This document shows positions 55,519 to 64,000 of a stretch of DNA of 64,000 nucleotides, one piece after another. Numbering within the stretch: position 1 is the first letter of the stretch; every line of letters begins with the position of its first letter. Position numbers and translations under genes: made by a program. Location: assembly GCF_001854605.1 (NCBI RefSeq), contig NZ_MKJU01000026.1, positions 1 to 64,000 on the forward strand, written 5' to 3'. Below the pieces are notes generated by a model. The model was given only the letters and a program-made list of their open reading frames with translations. It ran no database searches and was not told the origin of the DNA. Source of the stretch: Pseudoalteromonas amylolytica (GTDB lineage: Bacteria; Pseudomonadota; Gammaproteobacteria; Enterobacterales; Alteromonadaceae).

Positions 55519-55566
55519 CAAAAAGCCTTATCTTAAAGCTTGCTTACGCTGCCTTAAGATAAGGCT
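55519..55566 (-). terminator. Terminator/RNase III-type hairpin overlapping the arfA 3' end
   Basis: Minus strand: AGCCTTATCTTAA (55566-55554), a 17-base loop containing the arfA stop codon, TTAAGATAAGGCT (55536-55524), then TTTTT. It has perfect 13-bp arms. Confidence 0.8.
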
Positions 55567-55723
55567 CTTGGCCTTTATGTTTTGCGTTGCGTTTAAAGCT
55601 ACCTTTGCCTTTTTTCGCCTTTTCAACTTTGACTTTAAACAGTGGGCTGGTGACTAATGCTTTGAGTGCATTATCTTTTATTTCACCTCGTTGATGGGCG
55701 TGGCAGTGTTGTTTTTTACTCAT
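55544..55723 (-). CDS. arfA: Alternative ribosome-rescue factor A
   Basis: 59-residue protein, identified by the segments KDNALKALVTSPLFKVKVEK and KAKKGKGSFKRNAKHKGQEP, which match E. coli ArfA ([34 protein letters not shown]). It recruits release factor 2 to ribosomes stalled on mRNAs without a stop codon. The 3' end of the frame forms a long hairpin whose loop contains the stop codon, so RNase III or termination could make a non-stop message that tmRNA normally shuts off. GGAA precedes the ATG. It is upstream of pnuC on the same strand. Confidence 0.85.
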   Translation of the reverse strand: MSKKQHCHAHQRGEIKDNALKALVTSPLFKVKVEKAKKGKGSFKRNAKHKGQEPYLKAA

Positions 55724-55989
55724 GATAATTCCTTAAAATTGACTACTAAATCGTCTAATGACGGGGCGAATTATTGGCATAAATGCCGCTGTATGCAAGT
55801 AATTTTTATGCTGTTTTTTAGACTCTATCCAATCCATATTAAAATAAATAAAAACAAAACCTTACCTAATTTATTGCGGCTTTCCTAGCAGATTAATCTG
55901 GTTTACTGGGTATTGTTATCAAACCTTCATACCTCACTCGCTATACTGTAAGAAAATAAATTTAACTTGCCAAACGTTTGAGCTTTATT

Positions 55990-56937
55990 ATGCCCAGCAT
56001 TGTAACCGGTCACGGTATTACACTGAATTATCAAGATGAAGGGCCCAAAGAGGCCCCTGCCATTATTTTAATAATGGGGTTAGGCGCACAAATGACCGTG
56101 TGGCCAGAGCCCTTTTTTTACGGGCTAGTTAAAAAAGGTTTTCGTGTCGTGCGCTTTGATAATCGCGATACGGGGCTTTCTACTCAGTTAGAGCAATATG
56201 GTAGTCCTAGCCTTGTACAAACATGGTTAAAAAAGCGCTTCGCATCCACAGCGGCAGCCCCCTATACCCTTGAAGATATGTGTCAGGATACATTAGCACT
56301 GATGGGCGCTTTACAAATAAAAAAAGCGCACTTAGTCGGCGCTTCTATGGGCGGTATGATAGCGCAATCTTTGGCTGCTAAGCATAAAAAGAAAGTGTTG
56401 AGTCTGACTCTCGTGATGTCATCTTCATCCATGCCCCGCCTTTGTACACGTAACTTTTTGCTTTTTATGCGCCTGCTTCGCTTGCAACCTGTGAGAAACA
56501 ATGAGGCGTCCAGTATTAATTACCTCGTGAGGTTAAACCAATTAATTGGCAGTCCTGGGTATCCACAAGACGAACACACGCTCCAAAAACAGGCTAAGTT
56601 GAGCGTAGCTCGTGCTCATACTCCAAATGGTTTCAAACGCCAGTTAGTCGCGCTTACTTACAGCGGCAGTCGGGAGCATTTACTGCCTAAAATAAAAGCA
56701 CCAACTCTGGTTATTCATGGTTTAGAAGACCCCATCTTCCCCTTGTGTGCAGGCCAAAAAACAGCACAGAGCATACGTAAAGCTAAACTAAAAGTCGTAC
56801 CAGGAATGGGCCATAATTTTCCACCCGAGTTGATGAAAAAAATGACAAAATGGGTTGCCAAGCACGTCACTAAATCCGAACGAAAGCGCCTTGAGAAAAA
56901 AGCTCGCAAATGTGAGTTGCACATCATGAAAAGCTAA
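55990..56937 (+). CDS. Alpha/beta hydrolase
   Basis: 315 residues. The fold signature is LIMGLGAQMTVWPEPFFYGL, RFDNRDTGLS and nucleophile elbow GASMGG (Ser119), with Asp in HGLEDPIFP and His in GMGHNFP completing the triad. It resembles the alpha/beta-hydrolase group that includes esterases and haloperoxidase-like proteins. The C-terminus is very basic (KSERKRLEKKARK). Start is set at ATG 55990; a TTG four codons upstream is possible. Confidence 0.85.
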   Translation: MPSIVTGHGITLNYQDEGPKEAPAIILIMGLGAQMTVWPEPFFYGLVKKGFRVVRFDNRDTGLSTQLEQYGSPSLVQTWLKKRFASTAAAPYTLEDMCQDTLALMGALQIKKAHLVGASMGGMIAQSLAAKHKKKVLSLTLVMSSSSMPRLCTRNFLLFMRLLRLQPVRNNEASSINYLVRLNQLIGSPGYPQDEHTLQKQAKLSVARAHTPNGFKRQLVALTYSGSREHLLPKIKAPTLVIHGLEDPIFPLCAGQKTAQSIRKAKLKVVPGMGHNFPPELMKKMTKWVAKHVTKSERKRLEKKARKCELHIMKS

Positions 56938-56965
56938 ACCTCATTTACCTGAGGTTTACCTGAGG

Positions 56966-57644
56966 CTACCTTCCCATATGTGCTTTAATCCATGCTTTTA
57001 CTGGGGTAACCCATTCATTCATTGGCTTGTAAAATGCCCCATGTTCAAGGCCAGTATCGATCATAATTTCATTAAACGAACGCGTTTGTGTACTGCGTTT
57101 GGCCAAAGTTGCGCAGCTTTGAGGGCCATCTGAGCGCTCATAGACCGATAGCACGTGGCCAAACACCTTTATATCTGTGTGTTTACTAGAGACAAGCCTA
57201 CCGCAGCCAGCCAATATCACGGTATTAATCTCTAAATCTGAGAGCTTATCAGAGGCAACACCCGCGATAAACGAGCCTCGAGAAAAGCCAACTAATGTAA
57301 TATTCCTTGCTGAAACACCTTTTTCAACCAATGTGCGTACCTGTTGATTTAATTCATAGGCGTAAGCAAAGGGGTCAGTGTTTTTAGCTCTATGGTGTGC
57401 AATTAAAGTATAGCTTTTATCAGCAAGTGCTTGTTTAATTGCTGGAAAATCATAACCCCCCCCAACCGTTTTTAGTATTTATTGGTTTTGGGTTTGTTCC
57501 CTCAACTATGTAACCATGTTGATAAAATACAAATTTGTCGTTTGCAGATACAGACTCTGGTGGAGCCGTCAAGACAGTCGCACTCCAGCTATTGAAAGAT
57601 ATCAGCGCTGTGAGCCAAGCGCAGCTTACCATACGAAGTTTCAT
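56966..57644 (-). pseudogene. Frameshifted exported alpha/beta hydrolase (G8 tract)
   Basis: A 5' part (57450-57644) has a signal peptide (MKLRMVSCAWLTALISFNSW) and a start like secreted hydrolases, and stops after GGL. In the +1 frame immediately after, the protein continues (YDFPAIKQALADKSYTLIAH) into the nucleophile elbow GFSRGSFIAG and a His-containing tail (LEHGAFYKPMNEW). The switch lies in a run of eight G (57463-57456); seven would restore one 225-residue protein. Either a true frameshift, a slippable contingency tract, or a sequencing error. Confidence 0.85.
57456..57463 (-). repeat. G8 homopolymer causing a frameshift
   Basis: Eight consecutive G on the minus strand inside the hydrolase gene. 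Loss of one base gives GGT TGG GGG GGT TAT and an open frame. Confidence 0.85.
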
Positions 57645-57951
57645 CACTTTCCTTTTCCTTACCTCACGTTATTGGTAGTTAAAAAAGGGGCGCCAATGGT
57701 GCCCCTTGCCAACTGGTAACATTCCAGTGTATTTAAAACCGATGAAGTTGCGCATCAAAACGATGAGCAACCTCTTTAATGCTAGTCGCTCAATCTTAAG
57801 TCTTACTGAATTGAAAATTTTTGTACGAGTGCGTAACAATATGATTATACTAAAACAATCTCTTCTCTCAACTATGCTTGTACGGATAAGTTCAAGCTTG
57901 ATAGTATAAATTTTGCAACATTCGCTTCGCATAACCGCTTTAGGAGAAAGC

Positions 57952-58803
57952 ATGGAAAATCGGTCCCTTACAATAAAAACTATGACCCCAAGTGAGCTGG
58001 ATATTGCCGTTGAGTGGGCAGCATGCGAGGGCTGGAATCCTGGGCTCAGTGACGCTCAGTGCTATTATCGAGCCGATCCTAATGGTTTCTTGATGGGCTA
58101 TTTGGGTGATGAACCCATCGCATCTATCTCTGTGGTGAAATACAATAATAGTTTCGGATTTTTAGGCTTTTATATCGTTAAACCCGAGTATCGAGGCTTA
58201 GGTTTTGGCTGGCAAATATGGCAAGCTGGACTGCAATATTTGAATGGCTGTAATATCGCGCTGGATGGTGTTGTTGCTCAGCAAGATAACTATAAAAAGT
58301 CTGGTTTTAAACTTGCCTATCGTAACATCCGTTTTGCGGGCACAGGCGGTGGTACAGAACCGCTAGCCAGCAACATCGTATCGCTAAGTGATCTGCCCAT
58401 CGCTACTGTACTTGACTACGAACAGGCGTTTTTTCCTGCCAAGCGTGAAAACTTTCTCAAATGCTGGGTAACCCAAGCTAACAGCCACGCTCTCGCTATC
58501 ATGAACGAAGGAAAAATCGCGGGGTATGGCGTGATCCGCCCTTGTCGACAAGGCTATAAAATAGGCCCCCTATTTGCGAATAGTAAAGCTGAGGCAGAGC
58601 AACTTTTTCAAGCCCTACGCGCTAAAACCTCCACAACAGACACAATTTATTAAGATGTTCCTGAAGTTAATGACGCCGCGGTTGCTCTGGCTAACGACCA
58701 TGGTATGGCACCTGATTTTGAAACCGCCAGAATGTACACGGGCAACACACCAAAGCTATCTCTCGAAAGAACATACGGCGTAACATCATTTGAAATAGGC
58801 TAA
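57952..58803 (+). pseudogene. GNAT acetyltransferase gene with internal nonsense codon
   Basis: From ATG 57952 (AGGAG just upstream) a GNAT protein reads to a TAA at 58651, with the acetyl-CoA loop VKPEYRGLGFGWQIWQAGLQ. After that stop the same frame continues for 49 codons (DVPEVNDAAVALANDHGMAP, FETARMYTG, SLERTYGVTSFEIG) and ends TAA at 58801. That tail matches the usual C-terminal end of this two-part GNAT family, where an acyl-CoA-binding domain is expected, so the internal TAA looks like a point mutation (for example TTA to TAA). The truncated product would be 233 residues rather than 283. Confidence 0.8.
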
Positions 58804-58907
58804 TAAAACAAGGCGCTTTGACTTTAAAACCATAAAAATATCAAAGTTGCCTTAAACCTTTTGGAAAATCATCGCGTCATACCCTTAAAAAATAACAAAG
58901 GACTATT

Positions 58908-60251
58908 ATGCTGTACCCAACTCGGCTTGTTTCCCTCACTCTGGTTTTCATTTTTTGTATACTTACTTCGTTGACAAGCAAAGCACAAACTACACCCGTA
59001 ACGCCTTTTAAAGGGCTTCTTTCTGTTTCACAAGCACATCAAGATATTGAGCAGTGGTTTAACTGGCTACATCAGACTCATCCAGATTTATCGCACAGCG
59101 TAGAAGATGTTGATGCCTTTTATCAAAAAGTAGCGCAGATCAAAAGCGCGATTAAATCCCCAATGACCGCAATGACACTGTGGCAACACATGGCCCCACT
59201 TAACTCCATGCTCGCAGATGGTCACATTAAGGTAGGGCATGGCTCAACGTCACAGTGGCGTCAATGGATTGTGCAGGGAACAGCATTGCTTCCACTAGAA
59301 GTGTATATAAACGATGACGGCATTTATGTGGCACGAGACCTAGGCACACAAACTAGCCGCTATCAAGGCGCTAAAATAGAATCTATCAATGGCATCAGCG
59401 CCACCAGCATGTTACAACTCTTACTCACCAATACCCATGGCGACACACTGGCTTTTCGCCAAAGCGTGCTGGAAAGTCAGTTTAATCGCTTATTTTATAT
59501 GACATTTGGCCCACAAGATTCTTTTCATATCAACCTAACGCACAAGGGTAAGCCACACAGTATTAAGCTCAGCGCCAAGGCTGCACTGCCGAAAAGCCTC
59601 GCAACGTCTACCTTTGCAGAGGAATTCAATGTCACCTATCAAGACAACACAGCCATATTACGCGTGAACACGTTTGCATGGGATGGTTTTAAACAATACC
59701 TCACCTTTATGGACGGTGTATTCACGGATATCAAAGAAAAGAACATTAATCACTTAATCATTGATATCAGCAAAAACGGAGGTGGTAACGACGATATGTG
59801 GATGGAAGGCATATTGCGTTATATCGCCGATAAGCCCTATCGGCACTTTTCAACTTACCGCTCAAAGATTTTATTAAAATATCGTGATCCGGGGCAAATT
59901 GTTGGCAATATTGAACAAGGTGAAAATACCCGCTTAATCCAACCAGACCTACAGCTGGATAACTTCTACACTGGCAAAGTGTCCCTTCTAATAGGTACGG
60001 GTACTTACTCATCATCTGTTGTGTTTGCAAACACCGTACAGGACTATAAATTTGCTCAGCTTATAGGTACCCAAACAGGCGGTCGCAGCACACAAAGCGG
60101 TGGCATCCAATTCACTACACTCACGCACAGTCAGCTGCAAATGATTTCACCACGATTTTTACTGACCCGCCCAAGTGGTGTTACTCAAATGACGCCTGTT
60201 GTGCCCGATATCTCTTTGACACAGGCAAGCTTACCCGAAAATATACTTTAA
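58908..60251 (+). CDS. S41-family peptidase, exported
   Basis: 447 residues with a Sec signal (LVSLTLVFIFCILTSLTSKA). After an N-terminal helical region the C-terminal processing-peptidase-like domain contains LIIDISKNGGGNDDMW and the nucleophile segment LIGTGTYSSSVVFANTV, with the Ser expected in the catalytic Ser/Lys dyad, then QTGGRSTQSGG. A PDZ domain is not obvious. It may act on periplasmic peptides. It begins about 105 bases after the nonsense-mutated GNAT gene. Confidence 0.85.
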   Translation: MLYPTRLVSLTLVFIFCILTSLTSKAQTTPVTPFKGLLSVSQAHQDIEQWFNWLHQTHPDLSHSVEDVDAFYQKVAQIKSAIKSPMTAMTLWQHMAPLNSMLADGHIKVGHGSTSQWRQWIVQGTALLPLEVYINDDGIYVARDLGTQTSRYQGAKIESINGISATSMLQLLLTNTHGDTLAFRQSVLESQFNRLFYMTFGPQDSFHINLTHKGKPHSIKLSAKAALPKSLATSTFAEEFNVTYQDNTAILRVNTFAWDGFKQYLTFMDGVFTDIKEKNINHLIIDISKNGGGNDDMWMEGILRYIADKPYRHFSTYRSKILLKYRDPGQIVGNIEQGENTRLIQPDLQLDNFYTGKVSLLIGTGTYSSSVVFANTVQDYKFAQLIGTQTGGRSTQSGGIQFTTLTHSQLQMISPRFLLTRPSGVTQMTPVVPDISLTQASLPENIL

Positions 60252-60274
60252 CGGCTTTAAATTTCCTCACCTTA

Positions 60275-60300
60275 CTGGAGCCTGTATGTTTGGGCTCCAG
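60275..60300 (+). terminator. Hairpin after the S41 peptidase gene
   Basis: CTGGAGCC pairs with GGCTCCAG across a 10-base loop. There is no T-tract. Confidence 0.35.
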
Positions 60301-60545
60301 TCCAATTCAGATCTCTAACATCAATCTAAACATCAAGTTTTTCGATTAAGCCAATCGTTTTAATTCGCTCATAAACCCACCGCCCTTTCCTATACTCTTG
60401 GCAACGATTTCAAACGCGGGCGCAAAAGATATCAAACCGCTTGTGTTTATTGTGACCTGGTATTTCACCATTCTCAGGTCAATGTAGTGAGTATGCAAAT
60501 TAATCGCCCCCTTGCGGAGGCAGGTAAACTTTAAGGAAACTTACC

Positions 60546-62819
60546 ATGAATGAGCGACTTTTTAACAAGCGACTACTGGCCAGTTTGGTCAGTTTGCTAC
60601 TAATTTCTGGCGGTGCATCCGCACAAAACCAAGAAAAAGCCCAGATGAGTAAGCCTCAAGGGGCTATCGGCAGTGGTGTAGCCAAAGCAGGACAAGCAAA
60701 AACAAATCAATTTTGGTGGCCCGATCAATTAAATTTAGCGCCATTACGTGATCATGATGCTCGGTCAAATCCATATGGCGAAGATTTTGATTACGCCAAA
60801 GCATTTAGCAGCTTAGATTTAGACCAAGTAAAACAAGATATAGATACGCTGCTTACAACATCTCAAGGCTGGTGGCCCGCTGACTTTGGCAACTATGGTC
60901 CGTTTTTCATCCGCATGACATGGCACAGCGCAGGTACCTATCGTACATTAGATGGCCGTGGTGGCGCAGATGGTGGGCAACAACGTTTTGACCCACTCAA
61001 TAGCTGGCCAGACAATGGTAATTTAGACAAAGCTCGTCGCTTGTTATGGCCGGTAAAACAACAGTATGGTGAAGCATTGTCTTGGGCTGACCTGATGGTA
61101 TTGGCTGGCAACGTTTCGCTAGAAAATATGGGTTTTAAAACCTTTGGCTTTGCCGGTGGCCGTGCTGATGATTGGGAACCAGACTTGGTATACTGGGGTC
61201 CAGAGTTGGAAATGCTGGCCAGCGATAGACACGAACGGGACGGCAAACTTCAGCGTCCACTCGGCGCAACCCATATGGGGCTTATCTACGTCAATCCAGA
61301 AGGCCCGAGAGGCGTTCCCGATCCCTTGGGTTCTGCAAAAAATATTCGTACCGCGTTCTCTCGAATGGCTATGAATGATGAAGAGACCTTAGCGCTGATA
61401 GCAGGTGGCCACACCTTTGGTAAAATGCATGGTGCACACAAACCAAAAGATTGCGTGGGTAAAGAACCTGGTGCTGCAGACATTGAGCAACAAGGCCTTG
61501 GTTGGAAAAACACCTGCGGTAAAGGACACTCTGAAGACACCGTAACCAGCGGTTTAGAAGGCGCTTGGACGCAAGCCCCCACTAAGTGGACCTCTTTGTA
61601 TTTAAGTAACCTATTGAACTTTGAATGGCAGCAAACACGCAGCCCAGCTGGCGCAATTCAATGGATACCAACCGATGAGTCGCTGCATAAAGCAGTGCCA
61701 GATGCCCATATCAAAGGTAAGTTTAATCCACCAGTGATGACAACCGCTGATTTAGCACTGAAGTTCGACCCTGAATATCGCAAGATAGCGGAGCGGTTTT
61801 TAGCGGACCCTGAGCAGTACCGTTTGGCATTTGCCAAAGCATGGTACAAATTAACCCACAGAGATATGGGGCCTGCACGTAACTTTCTTGGCAAGGAAGT
61901 ACCAAAAGAAACCATGATATGGCAAGACCCAATTGATGAAAAAACCGCATCAAAGCTAGACAATGATGATATTAACGAGCTGAAAAAACAGGTGTTAGAC
62001 TCAGGTCTAAGTGTATCTGAGCTCGTTCGAGTAGCTTGGGGCGCTGCAGCAAGCTATCGCGCAGCGGACAAACGCGGTGGCGTCAATGGTGCCCGTATAG
62101 CACTGGCACCACAAAAAGATTGGCAAGTTAATAACCCCGTGGAAACACAAAAAGTCATTAAAGTGCTCAGCAACATCCAATCAAATTTCAATGGCGGTAT
62201 GTTCAACAGCAGTCGTGTTTCTTTGGCGGATTTGATTGTGTTAGCTGCAAATGCGGCCATTGAAAAAGCAGCTAAAGACGCGGGTTACGCAGTATCGGTA
62301 CCATTTATTCCTGGTCGAGCGGATGCAACACAGGCACAAACCGATGTGAACTCATTTAGCTTGCTAGAGCTCAGTGCCGATGGTTTTAGAAACTACTTTG
62401 ACAAACAAAACAGCTATAAGTCACCCACTGAAATGCTGATTGATAAAGCCGATCAACTCAACCTGAGTGTGCCACAGATGACTGTACTGATTGGTGGTAT
62501 GCGCGTATTAGATGCAAATTATCAGGGGGTGAAACATGGCGTATTCACCAATCAGCCAGGCACCTTAAGTAACGACTTTTTCGTAAACTTACTAGACATG
62601 TCAACAGTTTGGAGAAAGTCATCAGAGCAAGGTATATATCAAGGTTTTGACCGTCAAACGGGTGAGCCGAAATGGAGCGCGACTTCAGTTGATTTGATCT
62701 TTGGCTCTAACTCTGAGTTACGTGCTGTGGCGGAAGTGTATGCATTCGATACGTCAAAACAAAAGTTTGTGGACGACTTTATCAAAGTATGGACCAAGGT
62801 GATGAATTTAGACCGCTAA
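60546..62819 (+). CDS. katG: Catalase-peroxidase KatG, exported
   Basis: 757 residues. A Sec-type signal ([20 protein letters not shown], cut after about Ala26) precedes the usual enzyme. The distal haem residues Arg123, Trp126, His127 ([11 protein letters not shown]), the Trp-Tyr-Met adduct partners Tyr248 (LIYVNPEGP) and Met274 ([10 protein letters not shown]), and the proximal His289 ([11 protein letters not shown]) are all present, and the second domain is full length. It destroys H2O2. The signal implies a periplasmic location, unlike E. coli KatG but like KatP-type enzymes. A terminator follows. Confidence 0.95.
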   Translation: MNERLFNKRLLASLVSLLLISGGASAQNQEKAQMSKPQGAIGSGVAKAGQAKTNQFWWPDQLNLAPLRDHDARSNPYGEDFDYAKAFSSLDLDQVKQDIDTLLTTSQGWWPADFGNYGPFFIRMTWHSAGTYRTLDGRGGADGGQQRFDPLNSWPDNGNLDKARRLLWPVKQQYGEALSWADLMVLAGNVSLENMGFKTFGFAGGRADDWEPDLVYWGPELEMLASDRHERDGKLQRPLGATHMGLIYVNPEGPRGVPDPLGSAKNIRTAFSRMAMNDEETLALIAGGHTFGKMHGAHKPKDCVGKEPGAADIEQQGLGWKNTCGKGHSEDTVTSGLEGAWTQAPTKWTSLYLSNLLNFEWQQTRSPAGAIQWIPTDESLHKAVPDAHIKGKFNPPVMTTADLALKFDPEYRKIAERFLADPEQYRLAFAKAWYKLTHRDMGPARNFLGKEVPKETMIWQDPIDEKTASKLDNDDINELKKQVLDSGLSVSELVRVAWGAAASYRAADKRGGVNGARIALAPQKDWQVNNPVETQKVIKVLSNIQSNFNGGMFNSSRVSLADLIVLAANAAIEKAAKDAGYAVSVPFIPGRADATQAQTDVNSFSLLELSADGFRNYFDKQNSYKSPTEMLIDKADQLNLSVPQMTVLIGGMRVLDANYQGVKHGVFTNQPGTLSNDFFVNLLDMSTVWRKSSEQGIYQGFDRQTGEPKWSATSVDLIFGSNSELRAVAEVYAFDTSKQKFVDDFIKVWTKVMNLDR

Positions 62820-62833
62820 ACGTATCCTTTGTA

Positions 62834-62864
62834 GGCACTGAGCAACCATACTCAGTGCCTTTTC
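62834..62864 (+). terminator. Intrinsic terminator after katG
   Basis: GGCACTGAG (62834-62842), loop CAACCATA, CTCAGTGCC (62851-62859), then TTTTC. Confidence 0.8.
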
Positions 62865-62980
62865 TCCACTAACCACCCGAATTTTCTCCATTTTCTTTGC
62901 ACGATTCAACGCTACCTTAGCGCCAAATGAGTTCTTAAACACTCATAAAGACCAATATAATCAAATATAAGGATAAACTA

Positions 62981-64000
62981 ATGGCGTTTAAATTAAGCTC
63001 TTTGTGCCTTGCTCTGTCGCTGGGCCTATCAAACTATGCAATGGCTTCTTGTAACGGTATAGGCGATGGAGCCAGTGCTACTTTAGAGGGGGTGTCACTA
63101 AGAATTGCAGGTTCTGCTGAGTCCGAGTCATTTTCATTTAACACTTCGCAAGACACATTAACCGTTACTAGAACCGCCAGCAGTAACACCAGCTGCGATA
63201 CATTTTACCTCAGCCAAATCATGTTTATTGAAGCCAGATTGGGCGCAGGGAATGACACCTTCAATGGACAAGATGTCGCAGTCATGCAGTACGTCTATGG
63301 CGAAAATGGTAATGACACAATTACCACAGGCTCGCAACAAGATAGAGTGTATGGTGGTGCAGGTAATGACACGATTTATGGTCGTGCTGGCAATGATATG
63401 TTGCACGGACAAGACGGTAGCGATGTGATCTATGGCGGCTATGGCAATGATCACATTACGGGAGGAAACGACCATGACCAACTGTTTGGCGATCAGAATG
63501 ATGACGTAATCGTTGGTGACAATGGTGGTGATTTACTCATCGGTGGCCAAGGTAGTGACCTGCTTATGGGTGGTAATGATAATGACTATCTCGGTGGAGG
63601 GTGCCGTCTTGCCAATGCCAATAATGGCTATATTTACGAACAAAGTGGCTGTAACAGCAACAGCGATGGTGGCGACACCTTATACGGCGGAAGCGGTGAC
63701 GACGTGCTAAGTGGTGATAAGGGGAATGACAAACTCTACGGTGAAGACGGCGATGATTATCTAACCGGTAATAAGGGTCGCGAAGACCGACTATACGGCG
63801 GTAACGGTAAAGACGCCCTCTTTGAAGTAGGCGATGGTGATGTCGTCAATAGTAGCAAATGGCACAAAGCATGGGGCAACGGCGGCGACGATATTCTCTT
63901 CACTTACTTAGAAAACTCACGACAAGAAGGTGGTAGCGGCAATGACGTCATTATTACTTCGTCAACGGAGTTTGACGCAAAAATTCAAGGTGGTAGAAAT
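62981..64000 (+). CDS. RTX-repeat (haemolysin-type calcium-binding) exported protein, partial
   Basis: Starts at ATG 62981 behind AAGGA and runs open to the window edge (340 codons). It has an N-terminal Sec-like signal (FKLSSLCLALSLGLSNYAMA) and then many nonapeptide RTX repeats of the GGxGxDxUx type (YGGAGNDTIYGRAGNDMLHG; YGGSGDDVLSGDKGNDKLYG). These bind Ca2+ and fold as a parallel beta-roll. An N-terminal signal is unusual for RTX proteins, which normally leave by a type I system using a C-terminal signal. The 3' end and any catalytic domain are outside the window. Confidence 0.85.
   Translation, partial: MAFKLSSLCLALSLGLSNYAMASCNGIGDGASATLEGVSLRIAGSAESESFSFNTSQDTLTVTRTASSNTSCDTFYLSQIMFIEARLGAGNDTFNGQDVAVMQYVYGENGNDTITTGSQQDRVYGGAGNDTIYGRAGNDMLHGQDGSDVIYGGYGNDHITGGNDHDQLFGDQNDDVIVGDNGGDLLIGGQGSDLLMGGNDNDYLGGGCRLANANNGYIYEQSGCNSNSDGGDTLYGGSGDDVLSGDKGNDKLYGEDGDDYLTGNKGREDRLYGGNGKDALFEVGDGDVVNSSKWHKAWGNGGDDILFTYLENSRQEGGSGNDVIITSSTEFDAKIQGGRN

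Noticed and set aside
57669..57953. Minus-strand 94-codon frame and an overlapping plus-strand 67-codon frame at 57706-57909
   Set aside because: No family resemblance, basic/AT-driven composition and mutual overlap; more likely noise between the broken hydrolase and the GNAT gene.

Overview
The window looks like chromosomal DNA from a marine gammaproteobacterium of the Alteromonadales, most likely Pseudoalteromonas or a close relative. This is inferred from protein character: RapA, RluA, PatZ, ArfA, PnuC, a ZntR-like regulator with a Cys-rich permease of the Shewanella SO_0444 type, a secreted S8 protease, TonB receptor, RTX protein and several large sensor proteins. GC is moderate and intergenic DNA is AT-rich. 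I saw no rRNA, tRNA or CRISPR array.

Layout. 1-921 is the orfA end of an IS3-family element cut by the window edge. 921-4840 is AT-rich accessory DNA with a VOC protein, an HSL-type esterase, short orphan reading frames and an intact dinB. Beside it, at 4836-4874, is a 12-codon stump of a second dinB start, directly under a perfect LexA box; this looks like the right-hand junction of inserted or replaced DNA. 5-12 kb holds an aldo/keto reductase, Nudix hydrolase, periplasmic binding protein, SIMPL protein, the lysine acetyltransferase PatZ and a voltage-gated-type K+ channel. 12-27 kb is mostly minus strand: a 1498-residue propeller/PAS/GGDEF-EAL sensor, small conserved proteins, an acyltransferase, a metal-efflux operon with a MerR-type promoter, and a hybrid kinase/response-regulator pair. 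27-35 kb carries phoH/rapA (divergent), rluA, an M20 amidohydrolase and a subtilisin. 35-36.5 kb has a phage-like divergent S24-repressor/HTH pair with repeated operator-like sites. 36.5-52 kb carries lipid-modifying, amidohydrolase, phospholipase-like, dihaem peroxidase, RidA, AraC/TonB-receptor and PanS-like genes, ending in a heat-shock gene with both a sigma-32-like promoter and a ROSE-like leader. 52-64 kb has a PocR-type hybrid kinase, YjbR, PnuC, ArfA (59 residues, overlapped by a hairpin), two adjacent broken genes (a G8 frameshift and a nonsense codon), an S41 peptidase, an exported KatG and the start of an RTX repeat protein.

How the genes fit together. The main themes are signalling (three large histidine-kinase or c-di-GMP-type sensors, two with degenerate catalytic motifs), stress response (dinB, arfA, ibpA-like, katG, dihaem peroxidase, metal efflux) and secreted hydrolases. 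I did not find a clearly new multi-gene system. The most unusual points are the dinB stump junction, the PatZ homologue that keeps a synthetase histidine, the S24/HTH switch with its repeated sites, and the neighbouring G-tract frameshift and nonsense genes.
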